Positions 1 through 9,197 of a DNA stretch of 64,000 bases are shown piece by piece. Both the position numbers and the translations under genes were made by a program. The stretch is from Alterisphingorhabdus sp051668705 (GTDB lineage: Bacteria > Pseudomonadota > Alphaproteobacteria > Sphingomonadales > Sphingomonadaceae): assembly GCF_051668705.1 (NCBI RefSeq), contig NZ_CP196351.1, positions 2,795,066 to 2,859,065 of the forward strand, given 5' to 3'. The number at the start of each line of letters is the position of its first letter. Positions within the stretch are counted from its first letter, which is position 1. The notes beneath the pieces were generated by a model that did no database searches, was not told the origin of the DNA, and was given only the letters and a program-made list of their open reading frames with translations.

Positions 1-897
1 CCGGATATCAAACCATTAGCCGATCTGGAAGCGGCGTATAAGATTTTGGAAGAGCGGGTGCCCGGTGAGGGGTCATTAACCGGTCGCATCACCAAATTGT
101 TCGCGCCCGCAACCATATTGCCCAAAGAAAAATTGCAACCGGTTTTTGATGCGGCCATTGCCGAATGCCGCCGCCGCACTTTGCAATATATTGACCTGCC
201 GGATAATGAACGCTTCACCATGCGCTTTGTCAACGATAAGCCATGGAGCGGTTATAATTATTATCAGGGCGATTTTAACAGCAAGATTGAGATTAACACC
301 GATCTGCCCATAGCCATTGGCCGCGCGGTCGATCTGGGCTGTCATGAAGGCTATCCCGGTCACCATGTATTTAACATGCTGCTCGAAAAAAATCTGTCTA
401 AAGACCGTGGCTGGGTCGAATATCAGATTTACCCCTTATACAGCCCGCAAAGCGTTATTGCCGAGGGCAGTGCCAATTATGGCATCCAGCTCGCCTTTCC
501 TAACGGTCAACAAGCCGCATATGAAGAAAGCGTATTGGCGCCCTTGGCGGGTATCAGCATTAAAGACGGGCCGGATATGGCGCCTGACATTGCAGAGGCG
601 CTGAGCGGATTGTCTGGGCAGCGTTTTGCCATTGCCCGTGCTTATATTGATAAGGAAATTGACCGTGAAGAAGCGATCAGGCTGACCATGCGCTATGGTT
701 TTAGAGATCGCAAATCGGCTGAACAATCTATTCGCTTTCTCGACACCTATCGCACCTATGTCATCAACTATGGTCTGGGCCTGGAAATGGTTGCCAAATT
801 TGTTGAAGCCGGCAATCCGGATGACGCAACAAAATGGGCGCGGATGAAAACTATTTTGAGCGAACCGACACTGCCCGCCGATCTGGTGGTGCAATAA
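1..897 (+). CDS. DUF885 family protein, C-terminal part
   Basis: The reading frame is open from the first base, so the start lies outside the window; about 298 C-terminal residues are visible. The segment HEGYPGHH (near base 345) matches the HExxPGHH-type signature of DUF885 proteins, a metallopeptidase-like family often exported in Sphingomonadales. A following acidic motif, EGSANYG, is the likely third metal ligand region. The stop lies 6 bp before the deacetylase gene, which suggests co-transcription. Hydrolase activity is inferred from the family; the substrate is unknown. Confidence 0.85.
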   Translation, partial: PDIKPLADLEAAYKILEERVPGEGSLTGRITKLFAPATILPKEKLQPVFDAAIAECRRRTLQYIDLPDNERFTMRFVNDKPWSGYNYYQGDFNSKIEINTDLPIAIGRAVDLGCHEGYPGHHVFNMLLEKNLSKDRGWVEYQIYPLYSPQSVIAEGSANYGIQLAFPNGQQAAYEESVLAPLAGISIKDGPDMAPDIAEALSGLSGQRFAIARAYIDKEIDREEAIRLTMRYGFRDRKSAEQSIRFLDTYRTYVINYGLGLEMVAKFVEAGNPDDATKWARMKTILSEPTLPADLVVQ

Positions 898-903
898 CCC
901 GCA

Positions 904-1929
904 ATGGCAATGCCGATATTCTTTGACCCTGCACAGCGCGCGCATAATCCACCGACGGAATTACACAATGGCGGCTTTGTACCTTATGCCGAACATGTTG
1001 GGCGGGTTGATGCGTTAATATCCGCGTTGGAAGCTAAGGGCTTCACGCCGCAAATGCCGCATAATTATGGCATGGCCCCCATTCGCGCTGTGCATGATGA
1101 TGACTATCTGGCATTTCTGCAAAGCGCTTATGACCGATGGAAAGCAGCCGGGCGCGATGGCGATGTAACCGGTTATGCATGGCCAGTAGTCGGGCGCAGA
1201 CCGCTTAAGCTGAACCGTATTGATGGTGATATCGGCCAATATAGCTTTGATGCAGCAACGCCCATTGCGCAGGAAACATGGGGCAGCGCCTATGCCAATG
1301 CGCAGACTGCGCTGGCGGCTGTTGATGCGTTGGGACAAGACGATATCCGTGCCGCATTAGCGCTTTGCCGTCCCCCAGGTCATCATGCAGGTGCCAATTA
1401 TCTGGGCGGCTATTGCTATCTCAACAATGTCGCCATCGCTACGCAACATGCTTTGAGCCAAGGCGCAGAAAAAGTCGTCATCTTGGATGTTGATTATCAT
1501 CACGGCAATGGCACGCAGGATATCTTCTATGCCCGTGACGATGTAGATTTTATCTCACTACACGCAGACCCACGAACCGATTTTCCCTTTTTCTGGGGCC
1601 ATGGTGACGAAATGGGTGAAGGTGCTGGCTTAGGCCATAATCACAACTTCCCGCTCCCACGCGGAACGGACTGGAGCGCTTATCAATCGGTATTGCGGTC
1701 TGCCGTCAATCTGGTTCAGGCTGCGCAGCCGGATATGTTGCTGATATCCTTTGGGGCGGACACGCTAAGCAGCGACCCGATCTCACAACTGGCATTGACC
1801 ACAGATGATTTTGGCAAGATGGGGGCAATGATTGCTGCGCTAAAACTGCCAACAGCTATCATTATGGAAGGGGGCTATGCCGTTGATGATATTGGCACAG
1901 CCCTATCCAATTTTGTTGCTGCATTTTAA
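904..1929 (+). CDS. Histone deacetylase-like / acetylpolyamine amidohydrolase family protein
   Basis: A 341-residue protein of the arginase/deacetylase fold. It has the paired catalytic histidines in RPPGHHAG (about residues 154-161), the zinc-binding DVDYHHGNGTQDIFY segment, and a third metal ligand in SFGADTLSSDP. These motifs define the zinc-dependent class II HDAC/acetylpolyamine amidohydrolase family, which removes acetyl groups from polyamines, lysine or other amides. It has no signal peptide, so it should be cytoplasmic. It follows the DUF885 gene by 6 bp. The substrate cannot be told from sequence. Confidence 0.93.
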   Translation: MAMPIFFDPAQRAHNPPTELHNGGFVPYAEHVGRVDALISALEAKGFTPQMPHNYGMAPIRAVHDDDYLAFLQSAYDRWKAAGRDGDVTGYAWPVVGRRPLKLNRIDGDIGQYSFDAATPIAQETWGSAYANAQTALAAVDALGQDDIRAALALCRPPGHHAGANYLGGYCYLNNVAIATQHALSQGAEKVVILDVDYHHGNGTQDIFYARDDVDFISLHADPRTDFPFFWGHGDEMGEGAGLGHNHNFPLPRGTDWSAYQSVLRSAVNLVQAAQPDMLLISFGADTLSSDPISQLALTTDDFGKMGAMIAALKLPTAIIMEGGYAVDDIGTALSNFVAAF

Positions 1930-1953
1930 TTCCGGTAAAACAATGGGCAGCGA

Positions 1954-2466
1954 TTAATCTGCGTTTTCGCTGCCAACTTTGTCATATTGGACAAACTCAC
2001 CAAATGCGCAGCTGCCTAACGGTATGTTAGCCAATGGGTCGCGCACCTCGAATATTTGTCCATTGCAGATGCGATCATCCGGCGTACTATTGATAATCGC
2101 ATTGCCGCCAACGGCATTGCAACCGCTGCGCGTACGGTTGACCAGAATGTCGCCGCCACGCATTTCATAGATCAATATGTCATCGCCCACTGTTGCTGTG
2201 CGGCGCACTTGGCGTAAGCGAATACATTGGCGAGCATCACCAGCTTCACGATTTGCCAAATAGCGATTGAGGGTTTTGATTTCTTTTTTCTTCAGTCCAT
2301 CAACAGAAATACCAGCAACATTCTGCGCGGCACCATCCTCTTCAATAGCAACGCCTTCATTTGAGGATGTTGCAAAAGCCCATAATGGCGTGGTGCCTGC
2401 AAGGACCAAAATGGCTGGAGCAATTACGGTGGCGAGTTTTGGTGATGAAACAGAAAATTTGGCCAT
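1954..2466 (-). CDS. Hypothetical exported protein
   Basis: A 170-residue protein that I do not recognise. The N-terminus is a clear Sec signal (MAKF followed by a hydrophobic stretch ending near LWAFA). The mature part holds four cysteines around residues 81-152, consistent with a small disulfide-bonded periplasmic protein. It is convergent with the deacetylase gene and appears to stand alone. Codon use resembles its neighbours, so I think it is real. Confidence 0.75.
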   Translation of the reverse strand: MAKFSVSSPKLATVIAPAILVLAGTTPLWAFATSSNEGVAIEEDGAAQNVAGISVDGLKKKEIKTLNRYLANREAGDARQCIRLRQVRRTATVGDDILIYEMRGGDILVNRTRSGCNAVGGNAIINSTPDDRICNGQIFEVRDPLANIPLGSCAFGEFVQYDKVGSENAD

Positions 2467-2588
2467 AGAATAGTTCCTTATACCGATATTATAATTTATA
2501 CTATTCTACCTTGCCACCTTATGAACGGCACTCCACCCACAATGCTGTATATTTTGCTTTTGACCCGGCGAATCTAACTGCAAAGCGA

Positions 2589-3050
2589 TCACCATTCGCC
2601 GGCATTTTCCATACTGGCCCATGGTTCCTGCGGGTCCAGATTCCCATCCTGCAATAACTCAATAGAGATACCGTCTGGCGAGCGAACAAAGGCCATATGG
2701 CCATCACGCGGCGGCCGGTTTATGGTTACACCTGCGTCCATAAGACGTTGGCAGGTGTCATAAATATTCTCTACACGATAAGCGAGATGTCCGAAATTGC
2801 GACCGCCATCATATTTTTCTGCCGGCGCTCCATCTTCTGCTGGCCAATTATAGGTCAGCTCAACCTCTGCTATGCCCGCCTGCCCCGGCGCTGCCATGAA
2901 TATCAGCGTGAATCGGCCAGCCTCTACATCAAAGCGCCGCACTTCTTCCAAGCCGATCAGTTTGAAAAAATTGACTGTCGCATCAGGGTCTGACACGCGG
3001 ATCATGCTGTGCAGATATTTCGGATAGCTTGTATTTTCGCTGCTGCTCAT
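2589..3050 (-). CDS. VOC family protein (glyoxalase/lactoylglutathione lyase-like)
   Basis: About 153 residues of vicinal oxygen chelate fold. The N-terminal half (HSMIRVSDPDATVNFFKLIGL) resembles the beta-alpha-beta module of glyoxalase I, with metal ligands H14 and E in the EVELTYNW strand; the second half has HLAYRV and SIELLQ, the other two ligands. This arrangement fits glyoxalase I (methylglyoxal detoxification), though other VOC enzymes share it. I place the start at the second methionine because a GGAG lies 9 bases before it; an in-frame ATG at 3065 is the alternative. Confidence 0.87.
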   Translation of the reverse strand: MSSSENTSYPKYLHSMIRVSDPDATVNFFKLIGLEEVRRFDVEAGRFTLIFMAAPGQAGIAEVELTYNWPAEDGAPAEKYDGGRNFGHLAYRVENIYDTCQRLMDAGVTINRPPRDGHMAFVRSPDGISIELLQDGNLDPQEPWASMENAGEW

Positions 3051-3176
3051 TCTTTCAAACTCCATTCGTCGCTATTAAAGCACGGTTCATCGACTCCAGT
3101 ATAATCACAATCCCGGGTCGCATTTTGAGATAATGCCATAATCAGGTGGGCATTTGAAATGCAAAGGGAAGACACA

Positions 3177-3902
3177 ATGCCAGATAATGACAATGTAATG
3201 GTGCAGACGCCAACGACAAGAAGCCTTTTTTGGGGCAGTGCCTCTATAGTTGCACTGGGCTTAGTCGCAGGCGGCTATTTGCTGGGCGATGGCTTATTGC
3301 GCGCACGCGAAGCGGATCGTTCTGTGACTGTGCGCGGTCTGGCAGAGCGCGAAGTAACCGCCGATCTGGCAACATGGACCATTGCCTATTCCGCAAAATC
3401 ACAAAATCTTAAATCGGCGCAAGATGATATTGACCGCGACACCGACGCCATTCGCGCCTTTTTCACAGAATTGGGCTTTGCCGCCGATGCCTTGAAGCCA
3501 ACGGGCGTCAATGTCTCGCGAAGAGATTATGGGCAGCGAAGCTATACCATCAGCCAGCGTTTGCAATTGCGCACCAAAGATATTGAAAAAGCGCAGGCCG
3601 CTGTTGCCAAGCAATTTGATCTGGTCAGGCGCGGGGTCGTGCTGGAAGGTGGTTCAGGGATCAGCTTTACCTTCACCAAGCTCAACGATATCAAACCCGA
3701 AATGGTGGCCGAGGCAACCAAAGACGCACGCAAATCTGCCGAACAATTTGCACATGATAGCGGCACCGATGTCGGCAGTATAAAAAGCGCGACACAGGGC
3801 TATTTTTCCGTCAACGCACGCGACGGTGATGGCGGCTATGGCAGCGATACGCCCTATAAAAAGGTCCGCGTTGTCACCACGGTCAATTTCTATTTGGAGT
3901 GA
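3177..3902 (+). CDS. SIMPL domain-containing protein (DUF541)
   Basis: About 241 residues: a single N-terminal membrane anchor (near residues 14-34) followed by a SIMPL/DUF541 domain (SVTVRGLAEREVTADLATW opening), the family of BP26/YggE. The family forms periplasmic oligomeric assemblies of poorly defined function, linked to oxidative stress in YggE. The start at 3177 has an AAGGGAAG ribosome site; the in-frame ATG at 3159 has none. The gene is convergent with the nuclease-like gene, with only one base between the stops. Confidence 0.88.
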   Translation: MPDNDNVMVQTPTTRSLFWGSASIVALGLVAGGYLLGDGLLRAREADRSVTVRGLAEREVTADLATWTIAYSAKSQNLKSAQDDIDRDTDAIRAFFTELGFAADALKPTGVNVSRRDYGQRSYTISQRLQLRTKDIEKAQAAVAKQFDLVRRGVVLEGGSGISFTFTKLNDIKPEMVAEATKDARKSAEQFAHDSGTDVGSIKSATQGYFSVNARDGDGGYGSDTPYKKVRVVTTVNFYLE

Positions 3903-3903
3903 T

Positions 3904-5148
3904 TCAGATCAGTTCCAACTGCTGACAATATTGGGATAAGGTTAGGACAGTCTTTTCTAAATCTTCAATGAACAGTTTGCGACTCTTAAACCGCCTCACA
4001 TTATGCACTTCGTATATGAAACGAATGTTTTTTGGAGCGTCTTTTTCTGCGCTTAAAGCAAGCTCTGGCTCATTGAGGAAGTCTTCTACCGATAAGGTTA
4101 TTTCGTTACCGCGCCCCTTCCAGTTGAACGAAACTTTCATCTCGGAAAGGCTATTGTCTAAAAGCAACTTGTTCATCCAGGTTATAACAGCACGCGCCTT
4201 CTTACCTTTTGGCGCAGTAAATTCCATTGCGGCACTTATCTGGCAGGATTTTAGATCAGCGAGAGCATAAAGACAGGACTTGCTATCTGGAAAAAGAAAG
4301 TTGGCGTGCAATTTATAATTCTCTGCAAGCTCAGATCTATCAAACTTGACTCTTTCATCGGCATCAGCACGGACACCGGCCATGTGGCGTAATTCTACGT
4401 GATTTTTGCTTTGGAATATTATCTTTGCTGTAAGATCACGGCGCTCCTGTTGCCAACCATGAACAATCTCGGTGATGCCTCGCGTCTTTGTTGAAAAGCC
4501 AAGAGATGTAGAAGCAGATTCGACAAAGTCAGGCCATTCAACTGGCATCGCATCATACGTAAGAATACCGGATTTCTCATCCCAAAAGAAATTGAGGCTT
4601 TGGCGAATAATTTGACGAGCAATATCATTTAAATCAGGCGTTTGATCATAAAATATCTCTGTAAAAGTGCGTAATTCCGCCCAAGAAAAATGATATATTC
4701 TCCGCCCCTTACGCTGCCGAACTGATAGATGGTAAGGCAACTCATCAGCACGAACCGCAAACTCATTTGAGATTGATATCAAAGTATCAATATCAAGCGC
4801 CTTTGCCAATTCGGCATAGGAATGGATTTGCTCCGGCCTAATATCACTGGTTCCTGATTTTGCCTCAATGAATGCCGCCCATTCTGTATTACCACGTTTG
4901 CAGGTAAGTAGTCCATCTGGCCGCACTTCCGGCAAATGAGAACCATGAAAACGGGGTTCCATCATGCCATAATAAGAACATGTCAACCCAGACCCATAAT
5001 CGCATCTTTGTAAAAAAGCTGATCTATATTCAGGTATTATCTCTAGTAAGCCCATAAAAACAGCCAATAGTTTGCGCTCTGGTTGCTTATAATTTTGAAC
5101 GATATTAGGCTTGGTATTTCGCGACAGTAAATCATCAAGGCATTTCAT
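3904..5148 (-). CDS. PD-(D/E)XK nuclease-like protein, orphan
   Basis: A 414-residue protein that I cannot name. Its N-terminal domain carries the layout of a PD-(D/E)XK nuclease: D78 in RPDGLL, E95-x-K97 in FIEAKSG, and a following Q107. This predicts metal-dependent DNA cleavage, or an ATPase-less derivative. The remaining ~250 residues are charged and unassigned. The start is the ATG at 5148, preceded by GAGGGAG at six bases. The gene is visibly more AT-rich than its neighbours and uses different codons, suggesting horizontal acquisition. No methyltransferase or partner gene is adjacent. Confidence 0.72.
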   Translation of the reverse strand: MKCLDDLLSRNTKPNIVQNYKQPERKLLAVFMGLLEIIPEYRSAFLQRCDYGSGLTCSYYGMMEPRFHGSHLPEVRPDGLLTCKRGNTEWAAFIEAKSGTSDIRPEQIHSYAELAKALDIDTLISISNEFAVRADELPYHLSVRQRKGRRIYHFSWAELRTFTEIFYDQTPDLNDIARQIIRQSLNFFWDEKSGILTYDAMPVEWPDFVESASTSLGFSTKTRGITEIVHGWQQERRDLTAKIIFQSKNHVELRHMAGVRADADERVKFDRSELAENYKLHANFLFPDSKSCLYALADLKSCQISAAMEFTAPKGKKARAVITWMNKLLLDNSLSEMKVSFNWKGRGNEITLSVEDFLNEPELALSAEKDAPKNIRFIYEVHNVRRFKSRKLFIEDLEKTVLTLSQYCQQLELI

Positions 5149-5234
5149 AAATTTCTCCCTCTCATAGAAGAAACTACACAACCTATTATCGCAGTCTATA
5201 GTGAACTAATATTTTACTTGTAAAATACTTATTA

Positions 5235-6098
5235 TCACTTTGTGGATGGACTGTTTTCACCCTCATCCAATTGTTTAAGATATTGCCGTGCGGACAGTCT
5301 GGCTGTGCTGGGGCGGTTTTGGGCTGATATGGTCTGCCAATAGCTGCGGGCCTTATCATAATCATTTGATAGAGCGGCGATGACCCCTGCTTCCAGCAGC
5401 GTATCGGGGTCTTGAGCAACAATCGCCAGTGCCACATTGATGTCGGCCAATGCCCGTTCCAAATTGCCGAGGCGCCGTTCAAGCGTTGCCGAGAGCAACC
5501 AGCCGAGCGGATCATCCGGCGCATATTTCTGCACCAGCACAAATTCTTCACGTGCAGCTTGCAATTGTTCCAGCGCGACCAGTGCACGGGCACGGTCCAG
5601 GTGCGCGAGACCCAGCGCTTGCCCTTCCAAAATGCCGGTTGCCAAGGCACTGTCGACATGGGCCAGGCTAGTTGAAGGCTGATTGCCCGCCAACGCTGCA
5701 TTGGCTGCCTGTATCCACAGATTGGCACTGCGGTCATCATTGGCGCTGCGCGCTTCTTCGGCTGCCTGTGAAAAGGCTTCGCTGGACAAGAGCCAACGCT
5801 GTTGCCGTGAATAGGCAAAGGCCAGACAGTGGCGCGCAAAATAGCCACCGCCAACGGTCAGCCATTTATTGGCCGTATCGACACCGCCCAACGGATCATC
5901 AACTGCCGTATCAAGACACTGATTAAATTGCGCTTCGCGTGGATCAGCAGGGCCCAAAACGGGTTTTTGTGATGGCCCCTGAACCGGTGCATCATCCTTA
6001 GTGGAAGGCGCACTGCCCAAGGGTATGCGTATCTGCGAGGGGGCGCTGGATGTTATGAAAGCAGAGATTATAGCCCCGAGAAATAATATGCGTAACAT
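5235..6098 (-). CDS. Tetratricopeptide repeat protein, exported
   Basis: A 287-residue protein with an N-terminal signal peptide, a short Pro/Ser-rich linker, and a helical body with TPR-like pairs (for example the ALGLAHLDRARALVALEQ and NLERALADINVALAIV stretches, and a last repeat near residues 235-265). TPR arrays mediate protein-protein contacts; here they would act in the periplasm. It lies 12 bp downstream of the hydrolase gene on the same strand, so the two are probably co-transcribed. The specific partner is unknown. Confidence 0.82.
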   Translation of the reverse strand: MLRILFLGAIISAFITSSAPSQIRIPLGSAPSTKDDAPVQGPSQKPVLGPADPREAQFNQCLDTAVDDPLGGVDTANKWLTVGGGYFARHCLAFAYSRQQRWLLSSEAFSQAAEEARSANDDRSANLWIQAANAALAGNQPSTSLAHVDSALATGILEGQALGLAHLDRARALVALEQLQAAREEFVLVQKYAPDDPLGWLLSATLERRLGNLERALADINVALAIVAQDPDTLLEAGVIAALSNDYDKARSYWQTISAQNRPSTARLSARQYLKQLDEGENSPSTK

Positions 6099-6110
6099 GG
6101 ATGGCCCGAT

Positions 6111-6890
6111 CTAAAGACTATATTTCAGCATCGCCGCCAGCGTGGTGAGGATAATGGCAATATCTTTCGGCCGTGACAGGCGATGGTCGCCATCTTTGAC
6201 AAACAGCGTCTGTACATCAGTTGAACGCAGCAATTTGGCAGTCTCAAGACTATATTGCCATGGCACATCCGCATCTTCCTGCCCATGCACAAACCGCGCA
6301 GGGCAGTCGATTGCGATAGGCCCGTGCAGCAAGCGGTTGGCTTCTCCCGACTGATAAAAACCGCGTGTCGTAATATAAGGCTCCGGGCCATAGTCGCTAT
6401 GCTCGACCAATTTCCCTTCGCGCAAAATCTCCAATTTCTGCTCTTGCGAAAAGCCCCAAAGCGTAAAGTCCGGGGCAGCCGCGATGCCGAAAATGCCGGT
6501 AACTTTTTTGGTTCGCTGCATGGCAACCAACAGCATTAGCCAGCCGCCCATTGACGATCCAATCAACAATACCGGCCCTTTGACCAACTGATCGATGAGC
6601 AGCAAGACATCATCGCGCCAGCTGATCAGTGTCTGATCTTCAAACGCACCTTCGCTCTCCCCGCAACCAGCATAATCCAGTCGCAAACAGCCAAAACCCT
6701 GTGACTCGGCCCAGCGATCTATGGCTTGTGCCTTGCCGCCCTGCATGTCGGACATATAGCCAGGCAAAAACACAATGGTTGGTTTATCACTAGACGGCTT
6801 TTCACTGGCTGCTTTGCTCGCTGATCGCAAACGATATGCCAATTTCAGCCCATCGGGGCGCGTAAGATATTCTGCTGGTTTTTCTTCCAT
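6111..6890 (-). CDS. Alpha/beta hydrolase (ABHD10-like)
   Basis: About 259 residues of alpha/beta hydrolase fold. The nucleophile elbow is GSSMGG, the oxyanion region is FLPGYMSDM, the likely acid is D in GQEDADVPW and the base is H in DGDHRLSRP. The overall pattern resembles the ABHD10/palmitoyl thioesterase-like group, so it is a serine ester or thioester hydrolase. I start at the methionine before EEKPAEYL, where family similarity begins; an upstream ATG at 6944 adds 18 unlikely residues. Confidence 0.88.
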   Translation of the reverse strand: MEEKPAEYLTRPDGLKLAYRLRSASKAASEKPSSDKPTIVFLPGYMSDMQGGKAQAIDRWAESQGFGCLRLDYAGCGESEGAFEDQTLISWRDDVLLLIDQLVKGPVLLIGSSMGGWLMLLVAMQRTKKVTGIFGIAAAPDFTLWGFSQEQKLEILREGKLVEHSDYGPEPYITTRGFYQSGEANRLLHGPIAIDCPARFVHGQEDADVPWQYSLETAKLLRSTDVQTLFVKDGDHRLSRPKDIAIILTTLAAMLKYSL

Positions 6891-6975
6891 ATCACTGCTG
6901 ATATGCTGCGTCCGCCGGTTTGACAAGCAATGCCATGACCGCAAACTGTGAAAGAATTGCGGGCCATGCCGCGCT

Positions 6976-7326
6976 TTATATAATCTTATCAGCGTTATAG
7001 ACTATTGCTATACACAAAAAGGCTATGGCTAGCATCCCGCTGCGAGAGATCATCGGCACTTTCAGCTTCGGCAGATAGGCCGCAAGATAGTTTGGAATAT
7101 CGCCTGTAATGCTCATCTCCCAACCCTTGCGCAGATGCTCACCTTGAAAGATATTGAAGATGCGCGTCGCGCCCTTATCCTCTGTCGCAACCAGATCCTC
7201 AAAGCTATAGGCCCCGCTGCGCCATTCATTGCTGTACAATATAAACATGTCGCCAACAGTCTCGATACGTACTGACTGCTTGCGCGAGCGATCGGCTTCG
7301 CGAAACTGGATTGAATAGTCTCCCAT
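6976..7326 (-). CDS. Hypothetical protein with C-terminal membrane anchor
   Basis: About 116 residues that I do not recognise. The body looks like a small beta-rich domain (YSIQFREADRSRKQSVRIE and following strands), and the last ~20 residues form one hydrophobic segment (GMLAIAFLCIAIVY), so it would be tail-anchored in the inner membrane. An upstream in-frame ATG at 7374 would add 16 residues. It sits between an isomerase gene and a hydrolase gene, all on the same strand. Function unknown. Confidence 0.6.
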   Translation of the reverse strand: MGDYSIQFREADRSRKQSVRIETVGDMFILYSNEWRSGAYSFEDLVATEDKGATRIFNIFQGEHLRKGWEMSITGDIPNYLAAYLPKLKVPMISRSGMLAIAFLCIAIVYNADKII

Positions 7327-7397
7327 AACGGGCAAGGCTTCGCACAAAATGGTTAAGGAAGCGTTTTGACCCACTATGCCGTCTTATCAACCCATGG

Positions 7398-8012
7398 TCA
7401 GGCCAGGGCTGCGGCCTCAACCTGATGCAGTCGCTCTTTGCCAAAGAACATATCATCACCAACAAAAAATGTCGGGATGCCAAAGGCCCCGCGATCAACT
7501 GCCGCCTGTGTGCGCACCATAAGCTCCTGCTTAATATCCGCATCATTATAGACGGCGGCCAGCGCTGCGCCATCAAAGCCGCTCTCGTTCATCGCTGCAA
7601 TATAGGCCGCAGCATCGCCCATATTAATGCCTTTTTCCCACATGGCGACTAGGCCAGCCTCAATATAATCCATCAGCCGGCCTTGCTGCTCTGCCACCAA
7701 TGCGCCGCGCATCAACATCACTGTATTGATGGGAAAATGCGGGTTCATCTGGAAATCTGTAATATTATGCGCTGTGATAAAGCGGCCAAATTCCAGCTGT
7801 TCATAGGCCAGTTTTTTGGGAATATTGGCAAAGGCCATCATTGGTGCCTGATTGCCCGTTAATTTGAATATCCCGCCCAGCAGCGCCAGCTTATAATCAA
7901 AATTGATGCCCGTACGCGCGCTGATTGCTGGCAAGGCGCGGTGCACCAAATAGGCATTGGGGCTGGCAAAATCGAAGATGAAATCCACGGCTTTGGGCTG
8001 TTCGCTGGTCAT
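7398..8012 (-). CDS. 2-hydroxychromene-2-carboxylate isomerase family (DsbA-like, GST kappa)
   Basis: 204 residues of the DsbA/GST-kappa fold. DFIFDFASPNAYL at the start holds the active-site serine position typical of 2-hydroxychromene-2-carboxylate isomerases, and the C-terminus has AFGIPTFFVGDDMFFGKERL, the characteristic cis-proline region. Family members isomerise 2-hydroxychromene-2-carboxylate in naphthalene breakdown with glutathione, but many homologues act on unknown substrates. No aromatic degradation genes adjoin it; an SDR gene lies 12 bp upstream on the same strand. Confidence 0.9.
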   Translation of the reverse strand: MTSEQPKAVDFIFDFASPNAYLVHRALPAISARTGINFDYKLALLGGIFKLTGNQAPMMAFANIPKKLAYEQLEFGRFITAHNITDFQMNPHFPINTVMLMRGALVAEQQGRLMDYIEAGLVAMWEKGINMGDAAAYIAAMNESGFDGAALAAVYNDADIKQELMVRTQAAVDRGAFGIPTFFVGDDMFFGKERLHQVEAAALA

Positions 8013-8024
8013 TATTGTGTCTCC

Positions 8025-8759
8025 TCACCAATTTTCTTTCCATGGCCGCAGGTCCAATTCATGCGTCCATGCTGATCGCGGCTGTTCATGCAGCATCACA
8101 TAATTGGCGGCAATGGCATCGGGTGACAAAATCGCATCCTGATCGCGCATCGCATCAACCCCGGGCACATTATCGCGGATAAAGTTGGAATCGATCATGC
8201 CGTCCACCACCACATGCGCAACATGAATGCCGTGCGGCCCCAGTTCACGCGCCATGCTCTGCGCCAATGCCCGCAATGCAAATTTCGCACTGGCAAAAGC
8301 AGAGAAGCCATTGCCGCCCCGCACACTGGCCGTTGCTCCGGTAAAAATGACCGTACCCGCACCGCGCGGCACCATATATTTTGCTGCCTCACGCCCGGTT
8401 AAAAAGCCCGCAAAGGCGGCCATTTCCCACACTTTGCGATAGACCCGCGCCGTGGTTTCGCGAATGCCAAAACGCACATTGGCGCCGATATTGAACACCA
8501 CCACAGATAGCGGGGCAATATCCTGCTCAATGCGCGCAAATAATGCTGTCATCGCCTCTTCATCGCGTGCATCCACAGGGCACGCCACAGCTTCACCGCC
8601 GCGCGCCGCAATATCCGCAACCAAATCGTCAAGCGCATCAGCATGGCGCGGCCGCCGTGCGACACAGACAATATATCCCTTCGCCGCAAAGGCGCGCGCA
8701 ATCGCACTGCCCGTATCGTCCCCTGCACCGATTATTAGACAGCTGCGTTTTGTGCTCAT
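8025..8759 (-). CDS. SDR family NAD(P)-dependent oxidoreductase
   Basis: About 244 residues with a Rossmann N-terminus (IIGAGDDTGSAIARAFAAKG), NIGAN in place of the usual NNAG, and a catalytic region in which the canonical YxxxK is replaced by FASAKFALRA, so the tyrosine is a phenylalanine. The lysine is kept. This is a short-chain dehydrogenase-like protein that may be catalytically altered. It is probably co-transcribed with the DsbA-like isomerase. The start at 8759 follows a short weak leader; an ATG at 8792 is possible. Confidence 0.85.
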   Translation of the reverse strand: MSTKRSCLIIGAGDDTGSAIARAFAAKGYIVCVARRPRHADALDDLVADIAARGGEAVACPVDARDEEAMTALFARIEQDIAPLSVVVFNIGANVRFGIRETTARVYRKVWEMAAFAGFLTGREAAKYMVPRGAGTVIFTGATASVRGGNGFSAFASAKFALRALAQSMARELGPHGIHVAHVVVDGMIDSNFIRDNVPGVDAMRDQDAILSPDAIAANYVMLHEQPRSAWTHELDLRPWKENW

Positions 8760-8837
8760 CACCCTGCTTCCCGATCTTTTTATCACGCTCACAGATTTTC
8801 ACGCACCTTGCAAGAGCAGCTTAGCCAGTAATCATCC

Positions 8838-9000
8838 TTATTGTGTTGGTTCCTGTACCGCCAAAGCGCCTTTAACGGCGGACAAAAGTTTTGCTGGCTG
8901 ATCATCCATAATGAAATGATAGCTATCTTCCACCTCGACCAGGCGCTTATTGGTTAGAGCCTGATAGGCTGCGCTATATAATGGAGTCAGTCTCTGTGCG
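8838..9000 (-). pseudogene. Alpha/beta hydrolase remnant, C-terminal piece
   Basis: About 50 codons ending at 8838 read RLTPLYSAAYQALTNKRLVE, then VEDSYHFIMDDQP, which is the last strand-helix and catalytic-histidine region of an alpha/beta hydrolase (H in DSYHFIM). Nothing upstream in this frame resembles the fold. The matching N-terminal piece lies at 9624-9875 on the same strand, so this is one gene that has been split. The outer boundary (about 9000) is approximate. Confidence 0.72.
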
Positions 9001-9069
9001 GGAAATAACCCACAGAACAATTGGGGAACACACTCGACTCAGAGTTGGATTCCGTTTACCAAAAGAATT

Positions 9070-9104
9070 GGCCCAGCGATGGTTCAGATCGCTGGGCCGG
9101 TTTT
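9070..9104 (+). terminator. Rho-independent terminator-like hairpin
   Basis: An 11-bp perfect inverted repeat (GGCCCAGCGAT and its complement, 7-base loop) is followed by GGTTTT. It lies inside the DNA that replaced the middle of the hydrolase gene, upstream of the DUF3892 gene, and may end a transcript of which no gene remains. Confidence 0.55.
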
Positions 9105-9197
9105 GTAACCCGCGTTGGAGGCGGGTCGTGATCACTATTGAGTACTACGCTCGTGATTGGTTGCGGTCAACCTTCAAGGCATCCCTTTGGAGTAAAT

